From an uncultured Prevotellaceae bacterium (GTDB lineage Bacteria; Bacteroidota; Bacteroidia; Bacteroidales; Bacteroidaceae), in contig CAMNJH010000006.1 of the NCBI GenBank assembly GCA_946541275.1, positions 1 through 45,351 on the forward strand: DNA of 45,351 nucleotides, in the 5' to 3' direction. The position numbers and the translations under genes are program-made. This document shows, in pieces, positions 17,598 through 25,484 of the stretch. Positions within the stretch are counted from its first letter, which is position 1; each line of letters begins with the position of its first letter. The notes under the pieces were generated by a model. That model did no database searches. It was not told the origin of the DNA and saw nothing but the letters and a program-made list of their open reading frames with translations.

Positions 17598-18113
17598 ATG
17601 AAAACCGTAAAGCTTATGAAAAAGATGATGCTGATGATGACGGCCCTGTTGATGTGCGCCGTCAGTGTGAATGCCCAGACCACGAAGGTGGACGACAAGG
17701 AACTGGTGGGTGCCTGGATTATGGAGTCCATGCAGTGGGAAGGCGAGAAGAAGACAATGTGTGGCAAGACGAACGGCTACACTCAGTTCAAGTACTATGG
17801 TGCCGATGGCGAATACGCCTGCTGCCAGATAGTCCTTTCCAATACTGGAGAGGTGGTCATCATGCCCCACGAGTATGGCACCTACACCTTCCATGACCGC
17901 ATGTATAGTGAGATGGGGCGCCCAGCCATCAAGGATGCCATCATCCTGACTGACAAGAACACCTGCCAAGGCACATGGAACAACCGCCACGACATTTGGA
18001 AGAAGCAGACCGCCCTTCCCGACCGAGTGGTGAGATATATTGTTGACTGCTGTAAGAAAAAGGAAACCCCTGCCGACATACAGCAGTCCATCAAGCAGAA
18101 CATGTTCAAGTAA
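17598..18113 (+). CDS. Secreted lipocalin-like small protein
   Basis: An exported protein of 171 aa (165 if the second Met-Lys at 17616 is the start). After a Met-rich signal peptide ending VSVNAQ comes ELVGAWIMESMQ, a lipocalin-like first strand, and a compact beta domain with several cysteines. I do not recognise a ligand site. It lies 115 nt after the membrane HTH regulator, has its own promoter and shares the ATGCAAAC repeat with that regulator's promoter. I infer that it belongs to the same regulon, perhaps as a soluble counterpart of the regulator's ectodomain. A 28-nt hairpin follows it. Confidence 0.7.
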   Translation: MKTVKLMKKMMLMMTALLMCAVSVNAQTTKVDDKELVGAWIMESMQWEGEKKTMCGKTNGYTQFKYYGADGEYACCQIVLSNTGEVVIMPHEYGTYTFHDRMYSEMGRPAIKDAIILTDKNTCQGTWNNRHDIWKKQTALPDRVVRYIVDCCKKKETPADIQQSIKQNMFK

Positions 18114-18146
18114 AGTTAGTAAATAGTATTTATTTCCATGGACCCG

Positions 18147-18174
18147 CAGGAGGCCGCAGTGATGCGCCCTCCTG
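18147..18174 (+). terminator. Hairpin after the lipocalin-like gene
   Basis: CAGGAGG-C-CGCA, a 4-nt loop, then TGCG-C-CCTCCTG: an 11-bp stem with one C-C mismatch, 33 nt after the stop. No T-run, so efficiency is uncertain. Confidence 0.5.
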
Positions 18175-18266
18175 TAGTGGCATGTGTTCACCTCAACAGA
18201 AGCGGAAAAGGACAGGGACCATCAAAAAAATGAGAGGGAATTAGTGTGGGGCTCAAATATTTTTCT

Positions 18267-18274
18267 TACCTTTG
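18267..18274 (+). promoter_or_regulatory. Promoter -7 box for the DUF6057-like operon
   Basis: TACCTTTG, 28 nt upstream of ATG 18303. No clear -33 box. Confidence 0.65.
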
Positions 18275-18302
18275 CAAGCTGAAAGCCAAAAACAAAAGAC
18301 TG

Positions 18303-20063
18303 ATGACCCGGACAATGCATCTTCTCCATAAAGTGTGGCCCTTGGCCCTGTCGCTGCTCTTCGGGGCTGCGGTGTGGCTCTTCTGGACAGTGGGCTACCG
18401 CCAGGCACTGTCATTCCACGAGCAGTTCCAGCTGTTTCTGTTCGGTGGTGACTATTTCAGCCAGTGCCTGTCAGAGCCTGGTGGCCTGGCCCGCTGGCTG
18501 GGTGAGCTGCTCACTCAATTCTACAACAGCTTCCTGCTGGGAGGTCTTGTGCTGGCATTACTGCTGGTGGCCGTTCAACGGCTGACCTGGCGGCTGATGT
18601 CTGCAAACACGCCGAGCCTTTATCCCCTCAGCTTCATCCCCGCGCTCCTGCTCTGGTATGCCCAGGGCGACTACAATGTGCTTTTGTGCTATGTTGTGGC
18701 GCTGGTCCTGGCGCTGGCCGTCAGCTGGCTGCTGAGCCGCTGCGGTGTGTTGCTCTCCTTCATTGTTGCCCTGGTGGCCATGCCCCTGCTCTATTGGCTC
18801 ATAGGCCCTTTGGCATTGCTTTCAGCCGTGATGCTGGCCGTTGTGGTGCCGCTTCGTCGCCGACAGGAGCGCCGCTGGCCGCTGCTCTTGGTGGCGGGGC
18901 TGCTGGCTGTTGTGGCCGTCTGGGTGAGCGTGGTGGTGAGCAGCCATCATCTGCCCTATTCGCTGGAGCGCCTTTCCTGGGGGCTGAGCTACTATAGGGT
19001 GCCCGTCTTTCATCCTGCAGTGCTCATTGTCATACCCGCTGCTGCACTGTTGCTTGCAATGCTGTCAGCATTGCCCCAGAAAGCCTTCAACCACCGCCAT
19101 TCGCTTTCAGTAGGGCTGGGCTCGCTGGTCGTGGTGGCTGGGCTGGGCATTGTGCTTGTGCCAAAGGGCTTCCCCAAGCAGACCTATGATGTGATGGACT
19201 ACGACTATCTGGTGCGAGCCGGCCAGTGGCAGGCCATCATTGCCAAGTCAGAACAACGCCAGCCCTCGCAGCCCATGAGCGTGGCCGCCACCAACCTGGC
19301 GCTGGCCATGGAGGGGCAGCTGTGCGAGCGTGGCTTCGAGTTCTTCCAGCGTGGCGTGCAGGGACTGCTGCCCCCATTCGAGCGCAACTTTGCCTCCGCG
19401 CTGCTCACGGGTGAAATCTACTTCCAGCTGGGACTGGTGAATACGGCCCAGCGCTTTGCCTTTGAGTCGATGGAGTCCATACCCAACTACGCCAAGAGCG
19501 TGCGCACTGTGCGCCGTCTGGCCGAGACCAATATGCTGAACGGCCAGTATGAGGTGGCGCTGAAATACCTGAATCTGCTTGAGCGGACGACGTTCTACAA
19601 GAAATGGGCCCGCCAGATGAAGGAGTTGCTTGGCCAGGAAGACAAGATAAATGCCCATCCGCTCTATGGGCGGCTACGCCAGATGCGGCTGACTGACGAC
19701 TTCCTGTTCAGCGAGCGCGAGGGTGACCGCATCATGGGTCAGCTCTTCGTGCGCAATCCGCAGAACCGCCTGGCCATGCAGTATCTGCTCATGTGGCCGT
19801 TGCTGGAGCGCGACGTCAACAAGTTTATGAACTATCTGGGCGTGGTGCACAAGCACGTAGGCTTCAATCCGCGCCATGTTCAGGAGGCGGCCGTCTATGC
19901 CTATGCGCAGCAGAACATGCAGCTGCCACAGGGGCTGACCACCGAGGTGCTGCGCCAGAACTTCCTCAACTTTGCCAACATCTTCAACCGCCAGGGCAAG
20001 GACTCGCCCCAGTTGAAGCCATTTGAAAAAACTTTTTGGTATTATCTGGTGAAAGGACAATGA
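18303..20063 (+). CDS. Polytopic membrane protein with C-terminal TPR-like region (DUF6057-like)
   Basis: A 586-aa protein. The N-terminal half (about 1-290) has around eight or nine hydrophobic helices, for example LLGGLVLALLLVAV and LVVVAGLGIVLVP. The C-terminal half is helical and TPR-like (QLGLVNTAQRFAFESME, NGQYEVALKYLNLLER). The architecture matches what I recall as DUF6057 in Bacteroidota; the function is unknown. The track start at 18246 precedes the promoter, so ATG 18303 is chosen. The stop overlaps the start of the next gene (ATGA), so the two products are probably made together and may form a complex at the envelope. Confidence 0.72.
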   Translation: MTRTMHLLHKVWPLALSLLFGAAVWLFWTVGYRQALSFHEQFQLFLFGGDYFSQCLSEPGGLARWLGELLTQFYNSFLLGGLVLALLLVAVQRLTWRLMSANTPSLYPLSFIPALLLWYAQGDYNVLLCYVVALVLALAVSWLLSRCGVLLSFIVALVAMPLLYWLIGPLALLSAVMLAVVVPLRRRQERRWPLLLVAGLLAVVAVWVSVVVSSHHLPYSLERLSWGLSYYRVPVFHPAVLIVIPAAALLLAMLSALPQKAFNHRHSLSVGLGSLVVVAGLGIVLVPKGFPKQTYDVMDYDYLVRAGQWQAIIAKSEQRQPSQPMSVAATNLALAMEGQLCERGFEFFQRGVQGLLPPFERNFASALLTGEIYFQLGLVNTAQRFAFESMESIPNYAKSVRTVRRLAETNMLNGQYEVALKYLNLLERTTFYKKWARQMKELLGQEDKINAHPLYGRLRQMRLTDDFLFSEREGDRIMGQLFVRNPQNRLAMQYLLMWPLLERDVNKFMNYLGVVHKHVGFNPRHVQEAAVYAYAQQNMQLPQGLTTEVLRQNFLNFANIFNRQGKDSPQLKPFEKTFWYYLVKGQ

Positions 20064-21559
20064 AACGACGCTACTACATTATATATATTTTAGTGGTCCT
20101 GACCCTGGCTGCATGCAGCCATAGGCCCACTAATGTGCAGCAGGTGGACAGCCTGCCTGCCATCTATCCCGATTATGTGGACGTGACCATCCCCGACAGC
20201 ATTGCGCCGCTGAACTTCAGCATGGCCGCTGACGAATTTAGCCGGATGGACGTGGTGGTGACCGGCCAGAAAGGTGGCCAGCTGACGGCCAATGGTGAGT
20301 GGGCGAAGTTCGACGTGGACCAGTGGCACCAGCTGGTGCACCAGAACGTGGGCGGCAACCTCAAGGTGACGGTGGCCGCACAGCGCCGTTCTGACGGCCA
20401 GTGGCTACAGTACCGTGACTTTGACATTCACGTCAGCACCGACCGCCTGCAGGCTTGGGGGCTCACCTATCGGCGTGTGGCTCCCGGCTATGAGTCGTAT
20501 TCCCACATGGGCATCTATCAGCGCGCCTTGGGCAGCTTCAGTGAAGAGACCATCATTGACAATACCAGCGTGCCGGGCATGTGTGTGAACTGTCACACCA
20601 GTCACCAGACCAATCCCCAGCGCTTCGTCTTCCACGTGCGCGGCGACCATGGCGCCACCATGGTGCAGCTGGACGGGCAGCGCCAGTGGTTGCAGGCTAG
20701 CAACGACCAGCTGGGCGGCTCAATGGTGTATCCCTACTGGCACCCCAGCGGGCGCTACTGTGCCTTCTCCACCAACCAGACGCGTCAGGCCTTCCACGTG
20801 GCCAAGGAGGAACGCATTGAGGTGTTCGACTTGAGAAGCGACGTGTTTGTCTACAATCCCACCACGCGCCAGATTATTTCTGACTCACTGCTCTCCACCC
20901 CCGACTGGTCGGAGAACACACCCACCTTCTCGCCCGACGGGCGCACGCTCTACTACCTGACCTGCCGGCAGCAGGAATATCCGGCTCACTTCAAGGACGA
21001 GCAGTACAACCTGTGCCGCATCAGCTTCAATCCCGACGATGCTACCTTCGGCCAGCAAGTTGACACACTCTTCGATGCTGTCAGCATGGGCAAGAGCCTC
21101 ACCTGGCCCCGCCCTAGCTACGACGGGCGTTTCCTCCTGTTCACGCTCAGCGATTATGGCTATTTCAGCATCTGGCATGAAGAGAGCGAGCAGTGGCTGC
21201 TGGATTTGCTGACCTTGGAGGCTCATCCCCTGGACCTGCTGAACAGCCCGCGGGCCGACTCCTACCACAACTGGTCGCTCGACTCCCGCTGGGTGGTCTT
21301 TACCAGTCGCCGCGACGACGGACTGTACAGCCGTCTGTACCTGGGGCATATTGACGAAAACGGGCAGCCCACAAAGCCGTTTATGCTGCCCCAGGAAAAT
21401 CCCCGCCAGTACTACACCACCAGTCTCTATTCCTACAATACTCCTGACTTCAGCTTGTCGCCTGTCAGCTTTGACAGCTACGAGGCAGCCCGCGAGATTC
21501 TGTCGGATGAGCGACTGAGCACACAGGTCAATAGTGACAGGGCTGGTAACTTAAAGTAG
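20060..21559 (+). CDS. Beta-propeller (PD40/TolB-like) lipoprotein with a CXXCH haem-type motif
   Basis: A 499-aa lipoprotein (lipobox LTLAAC, Cys19). Several PD40/WD40-like blades follow, seen in YPYWHPSGRYCAFSTNQ, PTFSPDGRTLYYLT, PRPSYDGRFLLFT and WSLDSRWVVFTS. Before the propeller lies CVNCH (Cys175-His179), the covalent haem attachment motif of c-type cytochromes, followed by further histidines. If haem is attached in the periplasm this would be a redox or ligand-sensing propeller, but a single motif could also bind metal. ATG 20060 overlaps the stop of the DUF6057-like gene. Copy B of the repeat element begins about 54 nt after its stop. Confidence 0.75.
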   Translation: MKRRYYIIYILVVLTLAACSHRPTNVQQVDSLPAIYPDYVDVTIPDSIAPLNFSMAADEFSRMDVVVTGQKGGQLTANGEWAKFDVDQWHQLVHQNVGGNLKVTVAAQRRSDGQWLQYRDFDIHVSTDRLQAWGLTYRRVAPGYESYSHMGIYQRALGSFSEETIIDNTSVPGMCVNCHTSHQTNPQRFVFHVRGDHGATMVQLDGQRQWLQASNDQLGGSMVYPYWHPSGRYCAFSTNQTRQAFHVAKEERIEVFDLRSDVFVYNPTTRQIISDSLLSTPDWSENTPTFSPDGRTLYYLTCRQQEYPAHFKDEQYNLCRISFNPDDATFGQQVDTLFDAVSMGKSLTWPRPSYDGRFLLFTLSDYGYFSIWHEESEQWLLDLLTLEAHPLDLLNSPRADSYHNWSLDSRWVVFTSRRDDGLYSRLYLGHIDENGQPTKPFMLPQENPRQYYTTSLYSYNTPDFSLSPVSFDSYEAAREILSDERLSTQVNSDRAGNLK

Positions 21560-21612
21560 CCCTTAGTTGTTCAAAAAGCAACAGCTATATTATTGTCTCA
21601 TTTCAATGCCTC

Positions 21613-22107
21613 ACGCGCGCGTGCGTTAAATAATAGGCCAAAAGAAAGTGCTACAAGTGCTACTGGAGATTATAATGCGTTGAATAACAGCGCTTTGTGG
21701 GTGCATATTTGCTTTTGGAAAGTGCTACTGGAAAAGCTACCAGTAGGGGTGAGCAGCCAGTTGCGCATTTATGTGCTTTTGTGCAGAAATGAGACATATA
21801 GAAAAGTCAGGCCGCGACTTTTCTATATGTCTCATCGGGATATTTTCATACGGCGTCGACTTTTCCAAAAATGGCGTCGACTTTTTGAAAAAACTCGTTG
21901 ACTTTTTGAAAAAACTCGTCGACTTTTTGAAAAAACTCGTTGACTTTTTGAAAAATCTCGCCGCCATTTTCTGGCCGGTAGCACCTGTAGCATTTTTGGT
22001 AGCACTTCTGAGAGGCCAATTTGCACCCGTAAAAGCCACAACGCCAGCTGGTTAGGACCGCCGGTAGCACTTGTAGCACCTTTTTTCGCGCGAAATTACG
22101 CGCGCGT
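21613..22107. repeat. Dispersed complex repeat element, copy B
   Basis: About 495 bp filling the convergent gap between the propeller lipoprotein gene and rimM. CG terminus ACGCGCGCGTGCGT (21613-21626); outer arm GTGCTACAAGTGCTACTGG (21648-21666) with inverse at 22061-22079; inner arm with GTGCTACTGG near 21722-21731 and inverse GTAGCAC blocks near 21974-22005; perfect 20-bp central hairpin (21789-21835); 21-bp array (21834-21980); CG terminus CGCGCGAAATTACGCGCGCG (22087-22107). Open frames through the array code for a simple heptad repeat (VDFLKKL on plus, FFKKSTS on minus), but the corresponding frame is closed in copy A, so I treat the element as non-coding. Nothing is recognised in the short flanks. 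Confidence 0.88.
21834..21980 (+). repeat. 21-bp tandem array in copy B
   Basis: Units begin at 21834 (degenerate), 21855, 21876, 21897, 21918, 21939 and 21960, an unbroken 21-bp register. Central units read GTCGACTTTTTGAAAAAACT or GTTGACTTTTTGAAAAAACT. Confidence 0.88.
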
Positions 22108-22146
22108 AGGGCAAGGAGAGTGAGAGTGTGGCAGGGGAGAAAAAAA

Positions 22147-22656
22147 CTACAGGCTGAGCAGCCCTTCAGGAAGGTGCATGATGATTCTGTGGTGCTTCTG
22201 GTCAATGCTGACAATGAGTTCCTCGGAAGCGGGGATGAGACGATCGTCGTCCAGCAGGAAGAGCACGTTGGCGGTGCTTTCGTCGACGTCGGCAATGTGC
22301 CCCACCACCTGTCCGGTGGTCTCCTCCACAATGTCGAAGCCCACAAAGAAACTCCAGGTGTACTCCTCTTCCGCCTCGTCGGCCAGCTGTCGGGGGAAGA
22401 AGACGTCGCAGTTGGTCAGCTCGCGGGCACGTTCCAGTGTGTCGATATCCTCGAACTTCACCAAGGCCGAGCTGTCCGTACGGAAGCGGTATTCCTCCAT
22501 ATAGAAAGGCACTAGGATGCCGTCCACCCGGAGAATAAGGAAATCGGCGTCCACGCGGTCGAACACATCATCGTCCACCTGCATGGTCAGCTCGCCTTTC
22601 ACCCCGTGGGCCCTGCCCAGACGGCCTATGTGGTACACTTCCTCTTCCTTTATCAT
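22147..22656 (-). CDS. rimM: Ribosome maturation factor RimM
   Basis: A 169-aa protein that binds ribosomal protein S19 and helps assemble the 30S subunit head. The N-terminal RimM barrel is seen in VYHIGRLGRAHGVKGELTM and the FEDIDTLERARELTNCDVFF stretch. The C-terminal PRC-barrel has FVGFDIVEETTGQVVGHI and ADVDESTANVLFLL. Length is normal. It lies 21 nt downstream of murA in the DUF4290-murA-rimM unit and is the last gene before repeat copy B. Confidence 0.93.
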   Translation of the reverse strand: MIKEEEVYHIGRLGRAHGVKGELTMQVDDDVFDRVDADFLILRVDGILVPFYMEEYRFRTDSSALVKFEDIDTLERARELTNCDVFFPRQLADEAEEEYTWSFFVGFDIVEETTGQVVGHIADVDESTANVLFLLDDDRLIPASEELIVSIDQKHHRIIMHLPEGLLSL

Positions 22657-22677
22657 ACGCTGTGATGCTGGCCGTTG

Positions 22678-23997
22678 TCAGGTCATTCTGGTGATATGGG
22701 CGCCCAGGGCGTTGAGGCGTCCTTCTATGTTCTCGTAGCCCCGGTCTATCTGCTCAATGTTGTCAATGCGGCTGACGCCTTTGGCGCTGAGTGCTGCTAT
22801 GAGCAGGGCTATGCCGGCGCGGATGTCGGGGCTGCTCATGCGGCCACCGCGCAGTTGCAGCTTGCGGTCGTGACCCACGACGACGGCCCGGTGGGGGTCG
22901 CAGAGAATAATCTGTGCACCCATGTCAATCAGCTTGTCAACGAAGAACAGGCGGCTCTCAAACATCTTCTGGTGGAAGAGCACCGAGCCGCGGGCCTGAG
23001 TGGCCACGGTGATGAGCACCGACAGCAGGTCGGGTGTCAGTCCGGGCCAGGGGGCGTCGGCCAGTGTCATGATGGTTCCGTCGATGAACGACTGAATCTC
23101 ATAGTGGCGCATGCGGGGCACGAAGAGGTCGTCGCCATCCACTTTCACTTTGATGCCCATTCGGCGGAAGGTGTCGGGAATGATGCCCAGGTTTCTGAGC
23201 GATACATTCTTGATGCAGATGCCTTCGCCCACCATGGCAGCCATGCCGATGAACGACCCCACCTCAATCATGTCGGGCAGGACGGTGTGGCAGGTGCCGT
23301 GCAGGACGCTGACACCCTCGATGGTGAGCAGATTTGATGAGATGCCGCTAATGCGTGCCCCCATGCTGTTCAGCATTTTGCAGAGCTGCTGCAGATAGGG
23401 TTCGCAGGCGGCGTTATAGATGGTGGTGGTGCCCTTGGCCATCACGGCGGCCATCACAATGTTGGCTGTGCCCGTGACCGAGGCCTCGTCGAGCAGCATA
23501 TAGCAGCCTTTAAGGTGGCTGGTAGAGATTTCGTACACATTGCGCTCGGGCACGTGGGCGAAATTGGCCCCCAGGCGCTCAAAGCCCTGGAAATGAGTGT
23601 CCAGTCGGCGGCGTCCTATCTTGTCGCCTCCCGGCTTGGCAATGACGGCCTTCCCCATGCGGGTCAGCAGCGGGCCAATGAGCATGACCGACCCACGCAG
23701 CTGGGCGCACTTCTCCACAAACTCGTCGCTTTGCAGATAGTCCATGTTCAGCTCGTCAGCCTGGAAGGTAACGGTATGTCCAGCCTGCTGATCATCGGAG
23801 ACGTCCACCTTCACCCCGATATCACGGAGCAACTGTATAAGATTCTGCACATCACGAATCTTGGGCAGGTTGCTGATGGTGACAGGTTCGCTGGTGAGCA
23901 GCGTGGCACAGATGACCTGCAGGGCTTCGTTCTTGGCTCCCTGCGGGATAATGGTGCCACTGAGTGGGTGTCCGCCTTCAATGATGAATGATGCCAT
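22678..23997 (-). CDS. murA: UDP-N-acetylglucosamine 1-carboxyvinyltransferase, Asp-type active site
   Basis: Cytosolic enzyme transferring enolpyruvate from PEP to UDP-GlcNAc, the first committed step of peptidoglycan synthesis. The 439 aa are full length for the two-domain EPT fold. The N-terminal GGHPLSGTIIPQGAKNEAL contains the invariant Lys-Asn. The loop that in E. coli reads PGGCTIGARPVDLH here reads PGGDKIGRRRLDTH, so the fosfomycin-alkylated Cys115 is replaced by Asp125. Asp at this place is known from Mycobacterium and Chlamydia enzymes, which are insensitive to fosfomycin. It is 3 nt downstream of the DUF4290 gene. Confidence 0.96.
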   Translation of the reverse strand: MASFIIEGGHPLSGTIIPQGAKNEALQVICATLLTSEPVTISNLPKIRDVQNLIQLLRDIGVKVDVSDDQQAGHTVTFQADELNMDYLQSDEFVEKCAQLRGSVMLIGPLLTRMGKAVIAKPGGDKIGRRRLDTHFQGFERLGANFAHVPERNVYEISTSHLKGCYMLLDEASVTGTANIVMAAVMAKGTTTIYNAACEPYLQQLCKMLNSMGARISGISSNLLTIEGVSVLHGTCHTVLPDMIEVGSFIGMAAMVGEGICIKNVSLRNLGIIPDTFRRMGIKVKVDGDDLFVPRMRHYEIQSFIDGTIMTLADAPWPGLTPDLLSVLITVATQARGSVLFHQKMFESRLFFVDKLIDMGAQIILCDPHRAVVVGHDRKLQLRGGRMSSPDIRAGIALLIAALSAKGVSRIDNIEQIDRGYENIEGRLNALGAHITRMT

Positions 23998-24000
23998 GAG

Positions 24001-24612
24001 CTATCCTTTCTTTTTCTTCTTTCCAGTTACCTTGCCAGGCATTTCGTCGGTAGGTAAGAAGCGCTCGAAGGTGAAATTGTCCAGGTCCAGCTGTATCACG
24101 CCGTCGGTGAAGCGGGCCAGGTCGTCGGCCACTTTCTCGTTGTCCATGGAGCCATGTCCCCACAACATGAGGTCACGCTTCATCTGGTTGGCCGTCTGGC
24201 GTGTCAGTTCATCCCGCTCTGGTCCGGCGGGCATGGTCTTCAGCTTCTCAAAGAGCTCTTCTACCAGCCGGCCGTAGTGGCGCAGGCTGATGCTGGTGGT
24301 GGGGCGGGGCATGGGCTGGGGCTTCACATGGATGCGCTCGGCATCGCTGACGTCGTAGGGCCAGTCAATGTCCAGCTGCTTGTTGCTCATCAGGTAGAGA
24401 TGGTCCCACAGCGTCTGCTGGTAGTTGGCGTTCTCGCGTATCTGTGGCTGCTTCATCTCCATCAGCTTCACAATGGTCTTGGCGCAGTTCAGGCGCTCCT
24501 CCTTGGTGGGCAGGCTGATGGCGTGGTCAACCATTTTCTTTATCTCGCGTCCATACTCAGGCAGCAGCAATGCCTGCCGCTGAGTGTTGTAGTCTAATCC
24601 TTGTATGTTCAC
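24001..24612 (-). CDS. DUF4290 family protein
   Basis: A 203-aa, mostly helical, soluble protein starting MNIQGLDYNTQRQALLLPEYGREI, the characteristic opening of the Bacteroidota-specific DUF4290 family. The end is strongly basic (GKVTGKKKKKG), which might contact nucleic acid or ribosomes. No catalytic motif is known. It starts the run into murA (3-nt gap) and rimM, an arrangement that suggests a housekeeping role tied to growth. It follows tsaB by 39 nt and is probably read from the tsaB promoter. Confidence 0.85.
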   Translation of the reverse strand: MNIQGLDYNTQRQALLLPEYGREIKKMVDHAISLPTKEERLNCAKTIVKLMEMKQPQIRENANYQQTLWDHLYLMSNKQLDIDWPYDVSDAERIHVKPQPMPRPTTSISLRHYGRLVEELFEKLKTMPAGPERDELTRQTANQMKRDLMLWGHGSMDNEKVADDLARFTDGVIQLDLDNFTFERFLPTDEMPGKVTGKKKKKG

Positions 24613-24651
24613 CTTTGATGATTTACTGTTTACGAATTGATGATTTCACAT

Positions 24652-25368
24652 TTACTTTTTAGCTGCCGGCATGTTGAGCAGGTCTCTGGGGGCTTTGGCC
24701 ACGAAATCCTTCAGGTAGAAAGGCTCATAATAGGCCACGTCCTCCGTCAGCCCGTTCAGCAGTCGGCGCTCGGCCAGGGGCTGCATCCATCGGGCCAGGG
24801 GCTCCACGCCTTCCAGCAGGATGGCGTTGGGGTGATTGATGACGGGCATGCACTTGGCGGCGCCGTTACCGAAGAAGTAGACGGGCCGCTGGTTCAGCCA
24901 CTGGCGGTAGGTGTCGGCATCCACCACATCGGCGCTGATGGGGCGCACGCTCTTCAGTGTGCGGTCATAGATGGCGGCATAGACCTCCATCCGGCGGGCA
25001 TCGAGCATGGGGCAGAGCAGGGCGTCGTCGGGCAGCTCCTCGCGCAGCAGCACCGGCACGCAGAGCAATTCCAGCGTGGGCACGCTGATGAGCTTCAGGT
25101 CGCGGCCACAGCAGATGCCCTTTGCCATGGACACACCGATGCGCAGACCCGTATAGGAGCCTGGGCCACCGCTCACGGCCACGGCATCGAAGGGGATGGC
25201 ATGGCTGTCAGTGAACGACATGGCCTCGTCGACCATGGAGCCCAGCCGCTCGGCACTGGCTCCCTTGTGGTCGCCATGGCTCTCGTCATGGTAGATGACC
25301 TGTGAGTCGTCAGACACGGCTACCGAGCAGACATCAGTGCTCGTCTCTATATGCAGTATGCACGACAT
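24652..25368 (-). CDS. tsaB: tRNA threonylcarbamoyladenosine biosynthesis protein TsaB
   Basis: TsaB is an ASKHA-fold partner of TsaD and works with TsaE in making the t6A37 modification of ANN-decoding tRNAs. The 238-aa protein has the N-terminal ILHIETSTDVCSVAV phosphate-binding-like strand, the DAVAVSGGPGSYTGLRIGVSMAKG signature, and CPMLDARRMEVYAAIYD. Length is normal. It begins the tsaB-DUF4290-murA-rimM run, with a promoter that mirrors the mutY promoter. Confidence 0.94.
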   Translation of the reverse strand: MSCILHIETSTDVCSVAVSDDSQVIYHDESHGDHKGASAERLGSMVDEAMSFTDSHAIPFDAVAVSGGPGSYTGLRIGVSMAKGICCGRDLKLISVPTLELLCVPVLLREELPDDALLCPMLDARRMEVYAAIYDRTLKSVRPISADVVDADTYRQWLNQRPVYFFGNGAAKCMPVINHPNAILLEGVEPLARWMQPLAERRLLNGLTEDVAYYEPFYLKDFVAKAPRDLLNMPAAKK

Positions 25369-25398
25369 TTATCCTGTTTTTTATAGCTATATTGGGTG

Positions 25399-25429
25399 CA
25401 AAGTTACGAAGAAACGAGTGAATAACAAA
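25399..25429 (-). promoter_or_regulatory. Promoter of tsaB
   Basis: Minus-strand TAACTTTG (25406-25399) and TTTG -33 (25429-25426), 19-nt spacing, with CTCGTTTCTTCG between. It is the mirror image of the mutY promoter about an axis between 25438 and 25439. Confidence 0.85.
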
Positions 25430-25447
25430 GTTTTTCCACAAATTTCT

Positions 25448-25478
25448 TTTGTTTTTTGCTCGTTTATTCGTAACTTTG
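25448..25478 (+). promoter_or_regulatory. Promoter of mutY
   Basis: TTTG (25448-25451), 19-nt spacer containing CTCGTTTATTCG, TAACTTTG (25471-25478). Only six bases separate the -7 box from the ATG, so the transcript should start at or next to the start codon. Confidence 0.85.
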
Positions 25479-25484
25479 CCGACA

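Noticed and set aside
21834-21980. Possible CRISPR array
   Set aside because: The 21-bp units are directly adjacent with no unique spacers, and no cas genes are present.
21771-22055. Plus-strand ORF through copy B encoding heptad repeats (VDFLKKL), with a similar ORF in copy C
   Set aside because: The 21-bp period is a multiple of three, so open frames arise easily. The matching frame in copy A stops after MRHREK and again at TAA inside the array, and no start context or promoter was seen.
21737-22346. Minus-strand ORFs in copies A, B and C sharing MRHIEKS or MRHGEKS
   Set aside because: The shared peptide comes from the palindromic central hairpin, which encodes it on both strands. Downstream sequence is not conserved between copies.
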